Part shown: piece by piece, positions 19,883-27,920 of the stretch
Position numbering within the stretch: the stretch's first letter is position 1
Layout of the letters: each line of letters starts with the position of its first letter
Source: Clostridia bacterium
GTDB lineage: Bacteria > Bacillota > DSM-521 > Neomoorellales > SLTJ01
Direction: 5' to 3'
DNA: 64,000 nucleotides
Assembly: GCA_004347685.1 (NCBI GenBank)
Contig: SLTJ01000048.1
Location: forward strand, 1-64,000
Notes under the pieces: generated by a model
What the model was told of the DNA's origin: nothing
Database searches by the model: none
Seen by the model: only the letters and a program-made list of their open reading frames with translations
Made by a program: the position numbers and the translations under genes

Positions 19883-21235
19883 TCAGGGCAGCGCCGCCAG
19901 GCTGCGGGCCAGTTCCTCTTCGCTATAGGGAACATCTGCCAGTTGCCCGGCCAGGTAATTGTCGTAGGCCGCAAGGTCAAAGTGCCCGTGACCTGACAGG
20001 CCAAACAGGATCGCCCTCGCCGCACCGCTCTCCTTGCAGGCCAGGGCTTCATCCACCGCCACCTTGATGGCATGGGCACTTTCCGGGGCCGGGAGGATCC
20101 CCTCCTGGCGGGCAAAGAGGACGGCGGCCGCGAAAACTTCGGTTTGGTTGCACGCGCGGGCCGTGATGTACCCGTCGTGGACCAGTCGGCTTAGCAGGGG
20201 CGAATCACCGTGGTAGCGCAGCCCGCCGGCGTGGATGCCCGGCGGCATGAAGTCGTGCCCCAGAGTATACATATTCAACAAGGGGGTAAGTTGCGCGGTA
20301 TCGCCGAAATCATAGGTGAACGTCCCGCGGGTCAGGGTAGGGCAGGCTGTAGGCTCAACGGCAATGAGCTCTACTTGCCGGCCGGCCAGCTTGTCCGGGA
20401 TAAAAGGAAATGCCAGGCCGGAAAAGTTGCTGCCTCCGCCGCAGCAGCCGATAACTACGTCAGGATAAGCGTCCATACTTTCCAGTTGCTTCTTAGCCTC
20501 CAGGCCGATAACCGTCTGGTGCAGGACCACATGGTTCAGAACGCTGCCCAGGGAGTAGTTGGTATCACCCCGCGAGGCCGCTTCCTCGATAGCCTCGCTG
20601 ATGGCTATCCCTAGGCTGCCAAGGGAATCCGGGTTCTCGGCCAGGATCCGCCGGCCGGATTCAGTGGCGTTGCTAGGGCTGGGGATAACCTCGGCCCCGT
20701 AAACTTCCATAAAGGAACGCCGGTAGGGCTTTTGCTGGTAACTCACCCGCACCATGTATACCCGGCACTCCAGCCCGAAAAAGTTGCAGGCCAGGGCCAG
20801 GGCGCTGCCCCACTGGCCGGCGCCGGTTTCGGTGGTCAGCCGCTTTATCCCGGCTTTTTTGTTGTAATAGGCCTGGGCAATGGCCGTGTTGGGCTTGTGG
20901 CTCCCGGCCGGGCTGACCCCTTCGTACTTATAGTAGATGCGGGCCGGGGTATCTAAAGCCTTCTCCAGGCGCCGGGCCCGATAAACCGGAGTGGGCCGCC
21001 ACAAGCGGTAGATCTCCCAGACCTCCTGGGGGATCTCAATCCACCTGTCGGTGCTTACTTCCTGCATGATCAGGTCCATGGGGAAGATGGCGCTCAGGTC
21101 CTCAGGTCCAGCCGGCTGCCGGGTGGCTGGGTTGAGGGGCGGTCCCGCCGGGTTGGGCATGTCTGCCTGCACGTTATACCAGAAGCGGGGGATATCCTCC
21201 TCTTGCAACACGATTTTTACCTTATCCTGGCTCAT
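19883..21235 (-). CDS. trpB: tryptophan synthase beta chain-like protein, TrpB2 type
   Basis: A 450-residue PLP enzyme. PLP-lysine motif [21 protein letters not shown] and the phosphate loop [11 protein letters not shown] are seen. The N-terminal extension ([16 protein letters not shown]) and 450-residue length mark the TrpB2 group, which often works without TrpA and can use free indole or O-phosphoserine. It is 12 kb from trpEGDCF, and no trpA occurs in the window. Own promoter at 21276-21304; SD GAGGAGAG before ATG at 21235. Confidence 0.92.
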   Translation of the reverse strand: MSQDKVKIVLQEEDIPRFWYNVQADMPNPAGPPLNPATRQPAGPEDLSAIFPMDLIMQEVSTDRWIEIPQEVWEIYRLWRPTPVYRARRLEKALDTPARIYYKYEGVSPAGSHKPNTAIAQAYYNKKAGIKRLTTETGAGQWGSALALACNFFGLECRVYMVRVSYQQKPYRRSFMEVYGAEVIPSPSNATESGRRILAENPDSLGSLGIAISEAIEEAASRGDTNYSLGSVLNHVVLHQTVIGLEAKKQLESMDAYPDVVIGCCGGGSNFSGLAFPFIPDKLAGRQVELIAVEPTACPTLTRGTFTYDFGDTAQLTPLLNMYTLGHDFMPPGIHAGGLRYHGDSPLLSRLVHDGYITARACNQTEVFAAAVLFARQEGILPAPESAHAIKVAVDEALACKESGAARAILFGLSGHGHFDLAAYDNYLAGQLADVPYSEEELARSLAALP

Positions 21236-21275
21236 CTAGGCTCTCCTCTCACCAATAACTTTACCAGACGCCATT

Positions 21276-21304
21276 ATTTTACTAAATATGTCCGGGCTTG
21301 TCTA
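21276..21304 (-). promoter_or_regulatory. sigma-A type promoter of trpB
   Basis: Minus-strand TAGACA (21299-21304) and TAAAAT (21276-21281) with a 17-base spacer, about 40 bases upstream of the trpB ATG, and just downstream of a T-run that may end an upstream transcript. Confidence 0.55.
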
Positions 21305-21309
21305 CCAAA

Positions 21310-21480
21310 AGAAAAAACCCGGCGCGAGAAGAGGGCTGAAGGTAACTACTCAGGCTCCTTTTACGTCGGGCAATGAGCGGTCTCCATCACGGCTGGCGTT
21401 GATCCTTGCCAACCAAGCTAACGCTCGGTGGAGGCCGCATACTCGCGAGGCAGGCTAAGCAGTTACGGTTGAAGAAAGCT
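21310..21480 (-). ncRNA. candidate structured RNA ending in a terminator
   Basis: On the minus strand GTAACTGCTTAG and CTGAGTAGTTAC can form a 12-bp helix (two G-U pairs) closing about 105 bases. The 3' strand of that helix overlaps the 5' arm of a second helix (GAGCCTGA with TCAGCCCTC), which is followed by CGCCGGGTTTTTT. Mutually exclusive helices ending in a T-run are typical of riboswitches or small RNAs. No known riboswitch consensus was recognised, and no protein-coding frame fits. Confidence 0.4.
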
Positions 21481-21518
21481 TTCTGCCTGGCGGCGGGGCT
21501 GGCGCAGGCAAGGTCTAT

Positions 21519-22628
21519 TTAGGCCAGGCCGGCCACCCGTTCCCTTTTTCGCTTTTTGCGCAGGCTCACCATATCCACGAAGGCCTCCAGCCTGGTCACC
21601 AGGCCGGCCTCCCCGGTCTGCTCGTCCAGGAAGATAGTCATGACCGGGATACCTTGTTCGTGGCTGACCGTGGGCAAGATGGATTCGGCCACAATCTCCG
21701 GCATACAGGTAAGGGGCGCCACCTGGATGAGACCGTCAAAGCCTTGCCGGGCATAGTAGACGGCACTGCCTACCGTTTCCAGCCCGTGCCCGCCGACGAA
21801 ATGGTTGAGGTACGGGGCCGCCATCTTCTTAGCTTCCTTGGCGCTGCCTTTAACCCGCAGCAGCCCGCCAAAAAGGTGCTCGTTAATCCATTCGCTCAGA
21901 TAGATGCCCCGGGTAACTTCCGCCCCCAGGCGGCCCAGGTGCCGTTCCAGGTTCAGATTCATAAAGGGCTCCAGCACGGTGTATATTTCGCCCACCAAGG
22001 CGATGCGCACCACTTCTTCTTCCGCGCGGCCGGTTTCCACTGCGGCCAGGGCCGCGCTCGCCTCCTCCACGGCGGCCCTGATCGTTTTTTTGGTCCAGGC
22101 CTGGTCAATCCTGTCCCGCGCCTGCTCGTAAATCTTGTCAGCCGTGCCGTAAGCTGTCTCCCGGGCCCTGGTCTTCTCCACCAGTCGCTCCACATCGTCC
22201 ACGGCCTTGGTCTTCCACCAAGCTATCTGGGCGTAGTGAAGTCTCTCCCGCCAGCTCGTCCTGGCCACATAGTTCAACTTGTCTATCAGCTCCCGAAAAT
22301 GGGCATCGGGCGGCTCCAGCACTACCATCTCCATATCGTAACCCAGATCCTGCAATATTTCCCGCTGGATTTGGGCATAGTAGCCGAAACGGCACGGACC
22401 CACCCCGCCGGCCATGACCACCACCTCGGCCCCCATTTCAGCGGCTTCCAGGTAGTTGCCGAGGTTGATCTTCAGCGGCAGACAAGAAAACTCGGGCGCA
22501 TACTGGGTGCCCAGGCTCAGGGTTTTCTTGGTACACGGCGGCGGCACCACCGCTTCCTGGCCAAAACCGGCCACCAAAGCCCTGGCCGTAAGGTAGAGAT
22601 TGCCCATATGGGGAAAGGTAACCTTCAT
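21519..22628 (-). CDS. CoA-dehydratase-activase-related protein (COG3581 type)
   Basis: A 369-residue protein of the DUF2229/2-hydroxyglutaryl-CoA dehydratase-component family. Cysteines in PEFSCLPLKINLG, GGVGPCRFGYYAQIQ and PLTCMPE could hold an Fe-S cluster. The C-terminal motif IPVMTIFLDEQTGEAGLVTRLE is shared with the neighbouring gene at 22628-23608, so the two are paralogues and probable partners. ATG at 22628 overlaps that gene's stop (ATGA). No ATPase activase or dehydratase subunit accompanies them, so the client enzyme is unknown. Confidence 0.7.
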   Translation of the reverse strand: MKVTFPHMGNLYLTARALVAGFGQEAVVPPPCTKKTLSLGTQYAPEFSCLPLKINLGNYLEAAEMGAEVVVMAGGVGPCRFGYYAQIQREILQDLGYDMEMVVLEPPDAHFRELIDKLNYVARTSWRERLHYAQIAWWKTKAVDDVERLVEKTRARETAYGTADKIYEQARDRIDQAWTKKTIRAAVEEASAALAAVETGRAEEEVVRIALVGEIYTVLEPFMNLNLERHLGRLGAEVTRGIYLSEWINEHLFGGLLRVKGSAKEAKKMAAPYLNHFVGGHGLETVGSAVYYARQGFDGLIQVAPLTCMPEIVAESILPTVSHEQGIPVMTIFLDEQTGEAGLVTRLEAFVDMVSLRKKRKRERVAGLA

Positions 22629-23608
22629 CAGGAAGCCCCCTTCCAGGCCAGCATGTCGGTGAATGCCTCGATCCTGGTCTGTATCCCGGCCTCGCCGGTT
22701 TGCTCGTCAATGGTGATGTATAGAAAAGGTATTTTCCCCGAGCGGTGGCTGTACCGCTCCACCAGGTCTCCTACCAGGGAATCCGGGCCGCAGCCAAAGG
22801 AGGCCACGTGAATCAGGCCATTGATATCGCTTTGCTGCAAAAAGTGCAGGGTACTGCCGATGATGCGCTTGCCCAGGCTCCAAAACATGCGCTTGGGCAG
22901 CCGGGCCGCTTCCGTATTGATGACTTCGTCGGGCAGAAAATCAGGAGTGACCACGCTAGCGCCCAGCCGGGAAAGCCGGTCAATAATGTTCATGCTGATA
23001 TACCGGTCGTAGAGGTTGTAGGCATGACCCACCAAAGCCACTTTGAACCTCTTGGCCCCGGTATCCACCGTCAGTCCTTCCGCCTCACCGGCCAGGAAGC
23101 TCCAGACGTTGTCCACCATATGGCCTTGCCGTATCAGGCCTTCGGCATACTCCTGCGCTCGCGTGGCCTCGTGCCAGGCGGCCATGATCTCCTTTTTCTT
23201 GCCGGTGAAAAAACGCCCCACCTCCAGGACTAATTCCGGCAGCTTCTCCGGCTTCTTGCTCAGGTCAACGGTCACATCAATGATCCGCGGCAGGTCCTTG
23301 ATACTGGCCCGAAGCATATCCGGCAGCCCCATGAGCTTAGGACAGATGTAGGCCTTGTGTTCCACGCTCACCAGCCTAGGGAGGAAAAGGACATCCACCT
23401 GGCCGATGAGAGCCAGGACGTGGCCATAGAATACCTTGACCGGGAGGCAAGCCTCATCCACCGCCAGCTTCACTCCGTCATTAAGGACGGCCTTGTTGGT
23501 TTCCGGCGAAACGACCACTTCCGCGCCCAGAGCCTCCAGAAAGGCCTTCCACCATGGGAAGTAATAATAGTAAAACAGGGCCCGGGGGATACCTACCCTA
23601 AGCTTCAC
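22628..23608 (-). CDS. CoA-dehydratase-activase-related protein (COG3580/DUF2229 type)
   Basis: About 326 residues, starting KLRVGIPRALFYYYYFPWW, the usual N-terminus of the family. Conserved cysteines occur in VDEACLPVKVFYGH, AYICPKLMG and ASFGCGPDSL; the end carries IPFLYITIDEQTGEAGIQTR. GTG at 23608 was preferred (GAGAGG nine bases upstream); GTG at 23614 is possible. Operon with the next gene. Probably cytoplasmic and oxygen-sensitive; function inferred from family only. Confidence 0.7.
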   Translation of the reverse strand: MKLRVGIPRALFYYYYFPWWKAFLEALGAEVVVSPETNKAVLNDGVKLAVDEACLPVKVFYGHVLALIGQVDVLFLPRLVSVEHKAYICPKLMGLPDMLRASIKDLPRIIDVTVDLSKKPEKLPELVLEVGRFFTGKKKEIMAAWHEATRAQEYAEGLIRQGHMVDNVWSFLAGEAEGLTVDTGAKRFKVALVGHAYNLYDRYISMNIIDRLSRLGASVVTPDFLPDEVINTEAARLPKRMFWSLGKRIIGSTLHFLQQSDINGLIHVASFGCGPDSLVGDLVERYSHRSGKIPFLYITIDEQTGEAGIQTRIEAFTDMLAWKGAS

Positions 23609-23706
23609 CGCCACACACCTCTCTACTTTAGGAGGCTGCTGAAAAAACTTCGCCTGCCACTAATTATAACCATCCCCGATGCCATTTTCCACCCTTATTT
23701 GTTAAA

Positions 23707-24063
23707 TCAGCCTTGAGGTCTAAAAATAACTGCCATGACGTAGCCGAAAACCACGGCCGCCACCACCCCGGCGGCCGTAGCCTGCAGCCCGCCGGCGAAG
23801 GCGCCGATCAGGCCGTTGGCCCGGACACCCTCCAGCACCCCCTGGGCCAGGTTATGGCCGAAACCGCTCAAGGGAATGGTGGCCCCGGCGCCGCCGATAT
23901 TCACCAGGGGCTGGTACAGGCCCAGGGCGCTCAAGACCGCCCCCCCGGTGACAAACCCTACCAGCACGTGGGCCGGGGTCACGGTAAAGGGAGTCAGGTC
24001 CATCACCAATTGGGCCACCAGACAAATGGCCCCGCCGACAAGAAAGGCCAGCAGTATTTCCAT
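23707..24063 (-). CDS. spoVAE: stage V sporulation protein AE (SpoVAEb)
   Basis: A 118-residue, very hydrophobic protein with VTPAHVLVGFVTGGAVLSALGLY and the ATIPLSGFGHNLAQGV motif of SpoVAE. It is part of the inner-membrane channel moving Ca-dipicolinate in spores. Twelve bases after spoVAD. Confidence 0.9.
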   Translation of the reverse strand: MEILLAFLVGGAICLVAQLVMDLTPFTVTPAHVLVGFVTGGAVLSALGLYQPLVNIGGAGATIPLSGFGHNLAQGVLEGVRANGLIGAFAGGLQATAAGVVAAVVFGYVMAVIFRPQG

Positions 24064-24075
24064 GCTTTCCCCTCC

Positions 24076-25083
24076 TTACGCTTCCATGACCACAGCATGG
24101 CCAATGCCGGGGATGGATTCGCCCTGGGATACTGAAGTTGGGCTCTGCAGGGAACCGGTTCCGATGCCCAGAACCTTACGTAACCGCTTGCCCTGCAGTT
24201 CCTGGTAGATGTACCCAGCCGTCACCACCGCCGAGCAGGCGCAGCCGCTGCCACCAGCGTGGGTATCCTGCTGTCGGATATCATAAATAAGGAGGCCGCC
24301 GTCCTGGTAATTATCGCCTAACTGGTAGCCGTTCTGCCCGGCAAGCTGGCCTATCAGGGTGCTGCCCACTTTCCCCAGATCCCCGGTGATAATCAGATCG
24401 TAGTCACCCGTCTGCCGGCCGGTATCCTGCAGGTGGCGAACAAGCGTGTCAGATGCCGCTGGCGCCATGGCGCCCCCCATATCGGCCGCGTCCTTTACCC
24501 CGAGGTCCAGGACCCGGCCCACAGTGGCCATGGTTACCCTGGGTCCCTGCCCCCGAGCCCCCAAAATGATGGCACCGGCGCCGGTGACCGTCCACTGGGC
24601 CGACATCGGCCGCTGGGTGGCCTGCTCCGTGGGCAGGCGGTACTGCCTCTCGGCCGCCCCGTAGTGGCTGGAAGCAGCGACGATTACGTGGTCGGCAAAG
24701 CCGCCGTCAATTAACATGGCCGCCAGAGAAAGGCCCTCAAACATGGTCGAACAGGCGCCGTACAGGCCGAGGAAGGGGATGCCGTACTGGCTAGCCATGA
24801 AATTAGCTGAGATGGTCTGGTTGAGCAAGTCCCCGGCCAGGAGGAACTGCACCTCCTCAGGCTTGAGGGTGGCCTTTTCCAGGGCCATCTTTACCGCCTC
24901 AGCCAGCATCTTCCGCTCTGTCAGCTCCCACGACGTCTCCCCCCAGTAGGTATCAGGCAGGATGAGGTCAAAAGTATCCCGCAAGGGCCCCGCTCCCTCC
25001 TTGGGGCCGACTACTGCGGCCGTAGCCAGAATTACCGGCGGCTGGCTAAATTTTACGGTATACCGGCCAAGCCTCTTGTCCAC
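24076..25083 (-). CDS. spoVAD: stage V sporulation protein AD
   Basis: A 335-residue protein with a thiolase/KAS-III-like fold, reported to bind dipicolinic acid. Motifs FLGLYGACSTMFEGLSLAA, LIITGDLGKVGS and HAGGSGCACSA are typical. Start is GTG at 25083. spoVAC, which usually precedes it, is absent: upstream lies the non-coding region 25084-25794. Confidence 0.93.
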   Translation of the reverse strand: MDKRLGRYTVKFSQPPVILATAAVVGPKEGAGPLRDTFDLILPDTYWGETSWELTERKMLAEAVKMALEKATLKPEEVQFLLAGDLLNQTISANFMASQYGIPFLGLYGACSTMFEGLSLAAMLIDGGFADHVIVAASSHYGAAERQYRLPTEQATQRPMSAQWTVTGAGAIILGARGQGPRVTMATVGRVLDLGVKDAADMGGAMAPAASDTLVRHLQDTGRQTGDYDLIITGDLGKVGSTLIGQLAGQNGYQLGDNYQDGGLLIYDIRQQDTHAGGSGCACSAVVTAGYIYQELQGKRLRKVLGIGTGSLQSPTSVSQGESIPGIGHAVVMEA

Positions 25084-25395
25084 CGTATCACCCTTTCCGA
25101 AAGCCAGATCCTATCCTTCTAATCGATATAAGTATTTTATCCGCCGGCAAATAAAGCTATCCCGAAGGACTAACCCGGCACAGTCTGACTGTGATGGGAA
25201 AAACCGGGTGATCAGGGACGGGCAGAGATACCGGGTTGTCCTTGACCATGGGCGGGAGCAGGAACTCCCCAGAGCCCGGGCGGCCGCCCCGTTTCCTTTG
25301 CGGCGACGGCGTGCCGCAAGGAGTCAGCAATATTGGTTAACAGTGAGTTCGCTGGCCCCCTCTAAAGCCACCTGGAGGTTATCCCGGTTACGGGC
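25084..25395. other. intergenic stretch without a recognisable gene
   Basis: A 312-base gap between spoVAD and the RNA-like stretch. Several G/C-rich palindromic pieces (CGGGCGGCCGCCCCG, GCGGCGACGGCGTGCCGC) but no start codon with ribosome site and no protein motif. The T/A-rich part near 25105-25150 should hold the spoVAD promoter; a forespore sigma-G box was not clear. Confidence 0.5.
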
Positions 25396-25735
25396 ATAAA
25401 AAAAACTCCCTTTCGGGAGCTATATATACTCGTAGCTTTGCTCTCAAGCAAGGCCACGAGCTGGGGGCAAACTAAGTCGCCAGCCTTAGGATAGCTAGGT
25501 TGTATGTTTGAGGTAGTGGCCACAAAAGATATTGGTGGCTCTGCGACCCACCGGTTAGCGGTGAAAGCGCCAGGGAGGCGGGGGCTTATGCCCTTGGGAC
25601 ATAACCACTAATGAAAATAGGTGGAAGGCACGAACCTATTTTCTCGTCATACGGTAACTCTTAGCGAGTTGGGGTATCCGCCCAGCAGTCCCGCGAAGCA
25701 TAGGGGCCTCCTTAGCCGTCCGCCTCCAGCCAGCT
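25396..25735 (-). ncRNA. candidate structured RNA of about 330 nt, class unknown
   Basis: No coding frame fits, yet the stretch is rich in strong stems: AAAATAGG with CCTATTTT at 25613-25642, GGGCTTATGCCC near 25585, and a nested hairpin CTCGTGGC...GCTACGAG (25427-25463) with TTGCT/AGCAA inside. On the minus strand it ends in a clean terminator at 25398-25420. I compared from memory with tmRNA, RNase P RNA, SRP RNA, 6S RNA and common riboswitches and saw no match. It may instead be the remains of a mobile element. Confidence 0.45.
25398..25420 (-). terminator. Rho-independent terminator
   Basis: On the minus strand GCTCCC-GAAA-GGGAGT is followed by eight T. It ends the transcript of the structured stretch 25421-25735, or of merR. 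Confidence 0.75.
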
Positions 25736-25794
25736 AGGCTGAGTACCTACCACCCACCATACCTCGCAGCCCAGGCGTGCTTTTTCCAGCCCGC

Positions 25795-26217
25795 CTACGC
25801 CAAACCCTTTCTTTTCTCCTCCTGCCTGTGCTGGCAAAGGCCACATTGCGCACAGAGATCGGCCTGATCAGCGACAGTATTGCAGTACGTGCCCTCGTAC
25901 TTCCAGCACTGCCGTCCGGAACTGGAATTGTCCGTGTTGCGGGCGCCACCTCCGGGGCAATCATCCAGGTGCCAGCAATGGTAAAGCGCTACCAATTCTT
26001 TCACCCCGGCCATGTTCAAGCCCTTGGCCTTGACCAGATGGTGAACATATTTTAGCCGCTGGAGGTCATTGTTGGAGTAAAGACGCTGCCCGTTGCGGCG
26101 GGATGGTTTCACGAGCCCGTTCCGCTCCCAGATGCGCAACGTCTCTGGATGCACGCCTAATAAGCTGGCTACCACGCCTATTGGATACAACGGCTGATCG
26201 GCACCAGGAATAAACAT
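25795..26217 (-). CDS. MerR-family regulator with a cysteine-rich C-terminus
   Basis: A 140-residue protein. The winged-helix N-terminus (IGVVASLLGVHPETLRIWER, RLYSNNDLQRLKYVHHLV) is HspR/MerR type. The C-terminal part holds at least seven Cys: YHCWHLDDCPGG, GRQCWKYEGTYCN and LCAQCGLCQ, a likely metal or Fe-S site. It is preceded by a strong promoter whose spacer is a dyad, suggesting autoregulation. It lies upstream of a selenium/sulfur-type cluster in the opposite transcription order (tusA is upstream of it), so a link is only suggestive. Confidence 0.85.
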   Translation of the reverse strand: MFIPGADQPLYPIGVVASLLGVHPETLRIWERNGLVKPSRRNGQRLYSNNDLQRLKYVHHLVKAKGLNMAGVKELVALYHCWHLDDCPGGGARNTDNSSSGRQCWKYEGTYCNTVADQADLCAQCGLCQHRQEEKRKGLA

Positions 26218-26236
26218 GACGCATCCCCTCGCCGAT

Positions 26237-26265
26237 ATTATAACTCCCGCGAGGTAGTTTGTAAA
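26237..26265 (-). promoter_or_regulatory. merR promoter with operator dyad in the spacer
   Basis: Minus-strand TTTACA (26260-26265), 17 bases, TATAAT (26237-26242). The spacer with one flanking base (26242-26259) is an imperfect palindrome, AACTACC-TCGC-GGGAGTT. MerR proteins bind dyads in the spacer; 17 bases is a normal spacing, which favours autorepression over the untwisting activation used with 19-20-base spacers. Confidence 0.7.
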
Positions 26266-26375
26266 TACCCTGATAGGATCAAGCTAAAGCCACTTCAATT
26301 ATCTTGTTGAAGCGTCTTGCATACAGTAGAATGGCTCGCTGGTCTCCAGCAACCCCAACGCTTTCCTGCTACTGA

Positions 26376-26600
26376 CTACTGATTTCCGATTTCCAGCCGG
26401 AAAACGTCGCTGTCCTCGCTTATTCTCACCTTCCAGCCACGGCCGGCCGCATGGCGGCTGATGTTGTCCCGCGCCGCGGCGCTGTCGGCCATGACAACAA
26501 ACCGGCCGCCGCCAGGCATGCTATCAATTTCTTTCTTTACCCGCAATACTGGCTCCGGGCACAGGAGGCCCCGGCAGTCAATTATCTTATCCTCCGCCAA
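26376..26600 (-). CDS. TusA/YedF-type sulfur or selenium carrier
   Basis: A 74-residue SirA/TusA-fold protein. The motif IIDCRGLLCPEPVLR contains the CPxP signature, whose cysteine (about residue 15) carries persulfide or selenide in relatives. Start is TTG at 26600 with GGAGGTGA five bases upstream; longer frames to 26681 lack a ribosome site. It follows yedE and the tRNA at 26754-26851 in the same direction. Pairing with YedE is seen in selenium-using bacteria as well as in thiosulfate uptake. Confidence 0.85.
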   Translation of the reverse strand: MAEDKIIDCRGLLCPEPVLRVKKEIDSMPGGGRFVVMADSAAARDNISRHAAGRGWKVRISEDSDVFRLEIGNQ

Positions 26601-26753
26601 TATGTTCACCTCCGGCAATGATCGCCAGTTAATTCTGCTACCCATGGCCCTGCGTAACCCGGCCGGGATGGCCCGGGCCACCTCCTGCCTGGTTAATCTT
26701 GTTGCCTGTAGCCCTACGTAACGCTTGTCTACACCTGGAGTTCAAGTCCCGGC

Positions 26754-26851
26754 TGGAGGAGGAGAGTGGGAATCGAACCCGACCCCAGGCCGCTTGTCGG
26801 TCCCGGCCACCGGGTTTGCAGCCCGTGGGGAGCACCAGCTCCATCCCCTCC
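26754..26851 (-). tRNA. tRNA-Cys (GCA) with tRNA-Sec-like architecture
   Basis: 98 nt including an encoded CCA (26756-26754). The 8-bp acceptor GGAGGGGA/TCTCCTCC is complete (one G-U). D arm: GGAGC-TGGT-GCTCC with a four-base loop. Anticodon loop CTGCAAA with GCA at 26819-26817; its stem GGG/CCC extends with one bulged G. Variable arm: CCGGG(A)CCG-ACAAG-CGGCCTGG, eight pairs with a bulge. T arm: GT(C)GGG-TTCGATT-CCCAC, one bulged C. Discriminator is U (26757). The long acceptor, tight D loop and long variable arm are tRNA-Sec traits; GCA plus U73 are cysteine identity elements. It starts 14 bases after the yedE stop. Confidence 0.8.
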
Positions 26852-26864
26852 CCGGTACCTGATC

Positions 26865-27920
26865 TCAGGCCCGGACCGGCTCCCGGTTGAACCAGGCCAG
26901 AAGCATAACAGCCATAATACCTGTGATTACGACTACCTGCCCGGCCAGCGGCACTCCCTGGGGGCTGGCTGCCAGGCCAAAGTTGTGGGCCGTGGCGGCC
27001 CCTGCCAGCATGCCCAGGATGGCCACGGCCGCATCGGTATTTCCTTCGCCAGCCAGCACCAGTTGGCGCAGGGGGCACCCGCCAAGGAGCACGGATCCCA
27101 TACCGGCCAGGCTCATACCTAGGAAATTCCAGAGAAACTGGTTGTGGGCTATGGGCTGATTGGCAAAGCCAGCATGAAAATTGCCGGTAAGCAAGGAGCC
27201 GGCAAAGGCCACGACTCCGACCGCGGCAAACCCGCTCAGCAGGTGGGTATCCCGGAACAGCAGAAAGTCGCGGATACCGCCCACCATGCAGAGGCGGGCC
27301 CGCTGCGCCAGGACCCCTACCGCCACGCCGGCGGCCAGGGCCACAAACACCGGCGCCCGCATGGAGCCCGGGCCTTCCTGGCTGAAGAAGATAAAGGCCG
27401 GCCTGGCCAGCAAGAGCACCAGCCCTGCCAGGACCAGGGCCGGGAAAACGTAACCGTTAACCTGCCGGAGCGGGTTAGCCCGGCCCAGGCTGAAGCCACG
27501 TTTCAGGAACTCGTTGCCGGCCGCCACCCCGGCCACCAGGCCGGCCAGGCCTATCAAAGCGTTCAGGTCGCCGGCAGCCAGTCGCAGCACCAGGCGCAGG
27601 GGACACCCCAGGAATACCAGCATACCCAGCATGACCAGGAAGCCCAGAAGAAAACGAGTAAGGGAACTGGCCCCTCCGGCGGGCCTAAACTCCCGGGTAG
27701 CCACGGCTACGCCAAAGGAACCCAGCGCCAGGCCAAGGATTTCCGGCCGGATGTACTGCGCTGCGGCTGCCCGGTGCAGGCCCAGGCCCCCGGCCGTGTC
27801 CCGTAGAAAGCAGGCAATGCAAAAGCCCATATTAGGCGGGTTGCCCAGGGCAACCAGACAGATGGCCAGGAGGCCCACGATACCACCGGCAAAAAGTAGT
27901 AGAGCTCTCTCCCGGGTCAA
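26865..27920 (-). CDS. YedE/YeeE-family membrane transporter
   Basis: A 351-residue protein with about ten membrane segments. Two internal repeats each carry the GCPLR motif (FLGCPLRLVLRLAAGD near residue 105 and LLGGCPLRQLVLAGEGN near 290), plus Cys in NMGFCIACFLRD and RARLCMVGGIRD. The family moves thiosulfate or, in the seleno_YedE subgroup, is tied to selenium metabolism. TTG at 27920 is chosen (AAGGAGG eight bases upstream). It leads the yedE-tRNA-tusA run. Confidence 0.87.
   Translation of the reverse strand: MTRERALLLFAGGIVGLLAICLVALGNPPNMGFCIACFLRDTAGGLGLHRAAAAQYIRPEILGLALGSFGVAVATREFRPAGGASSLTRFLLGFLVMLGMLVFLGCPLRLVLRLAAGDLNALIGLAGLVAGVAAGNEFLKRGFSLGRANPLRQVNGYVFPALVLAGLVLLLARPAFIFFSQEGPGSMRAPVFVALAAGVAVGVLAQRARLCMVGGIRDFLLFRDTHLLSGFAAVGVVAFAGSLLTGNFHAGFANQPIAHNQFLWNFLGMSLAGMGSVLLGGCPLRQLVLAGEGNTDAAVAILGMLAGAATAHNFGLAASPQGVPLAGQVVVITGIMAVMLLAWFNREPVRA

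Noticed and set aside
21236-21518. T-box upstream of trpB
   Set aside because: The T-box sequence AGGGTGGNACCGCG is absent on both strands and there is no specifier-loop arrangement before the terminator.
25396-25735. tmRNA, RNase P RNA, SRP RNA or 6S RNA
   Set aside because: No TPsi-arm with CCA, no GAGGAAAGTCC/ACAGAA elements, no SRP helix-8 motif, and no long 6S-type open stem could be found on either strand.
26720-26760. A second tRNA on the plus strand, suggested by GGAGTTCAAGTCCC
   Set aside because: The T-arm-like piece has mismatched outer pairs and no acceptor, D or anticodon arm can be built around it on the plus strand; it overlaps the 3' end of the tRNA on the other strand.
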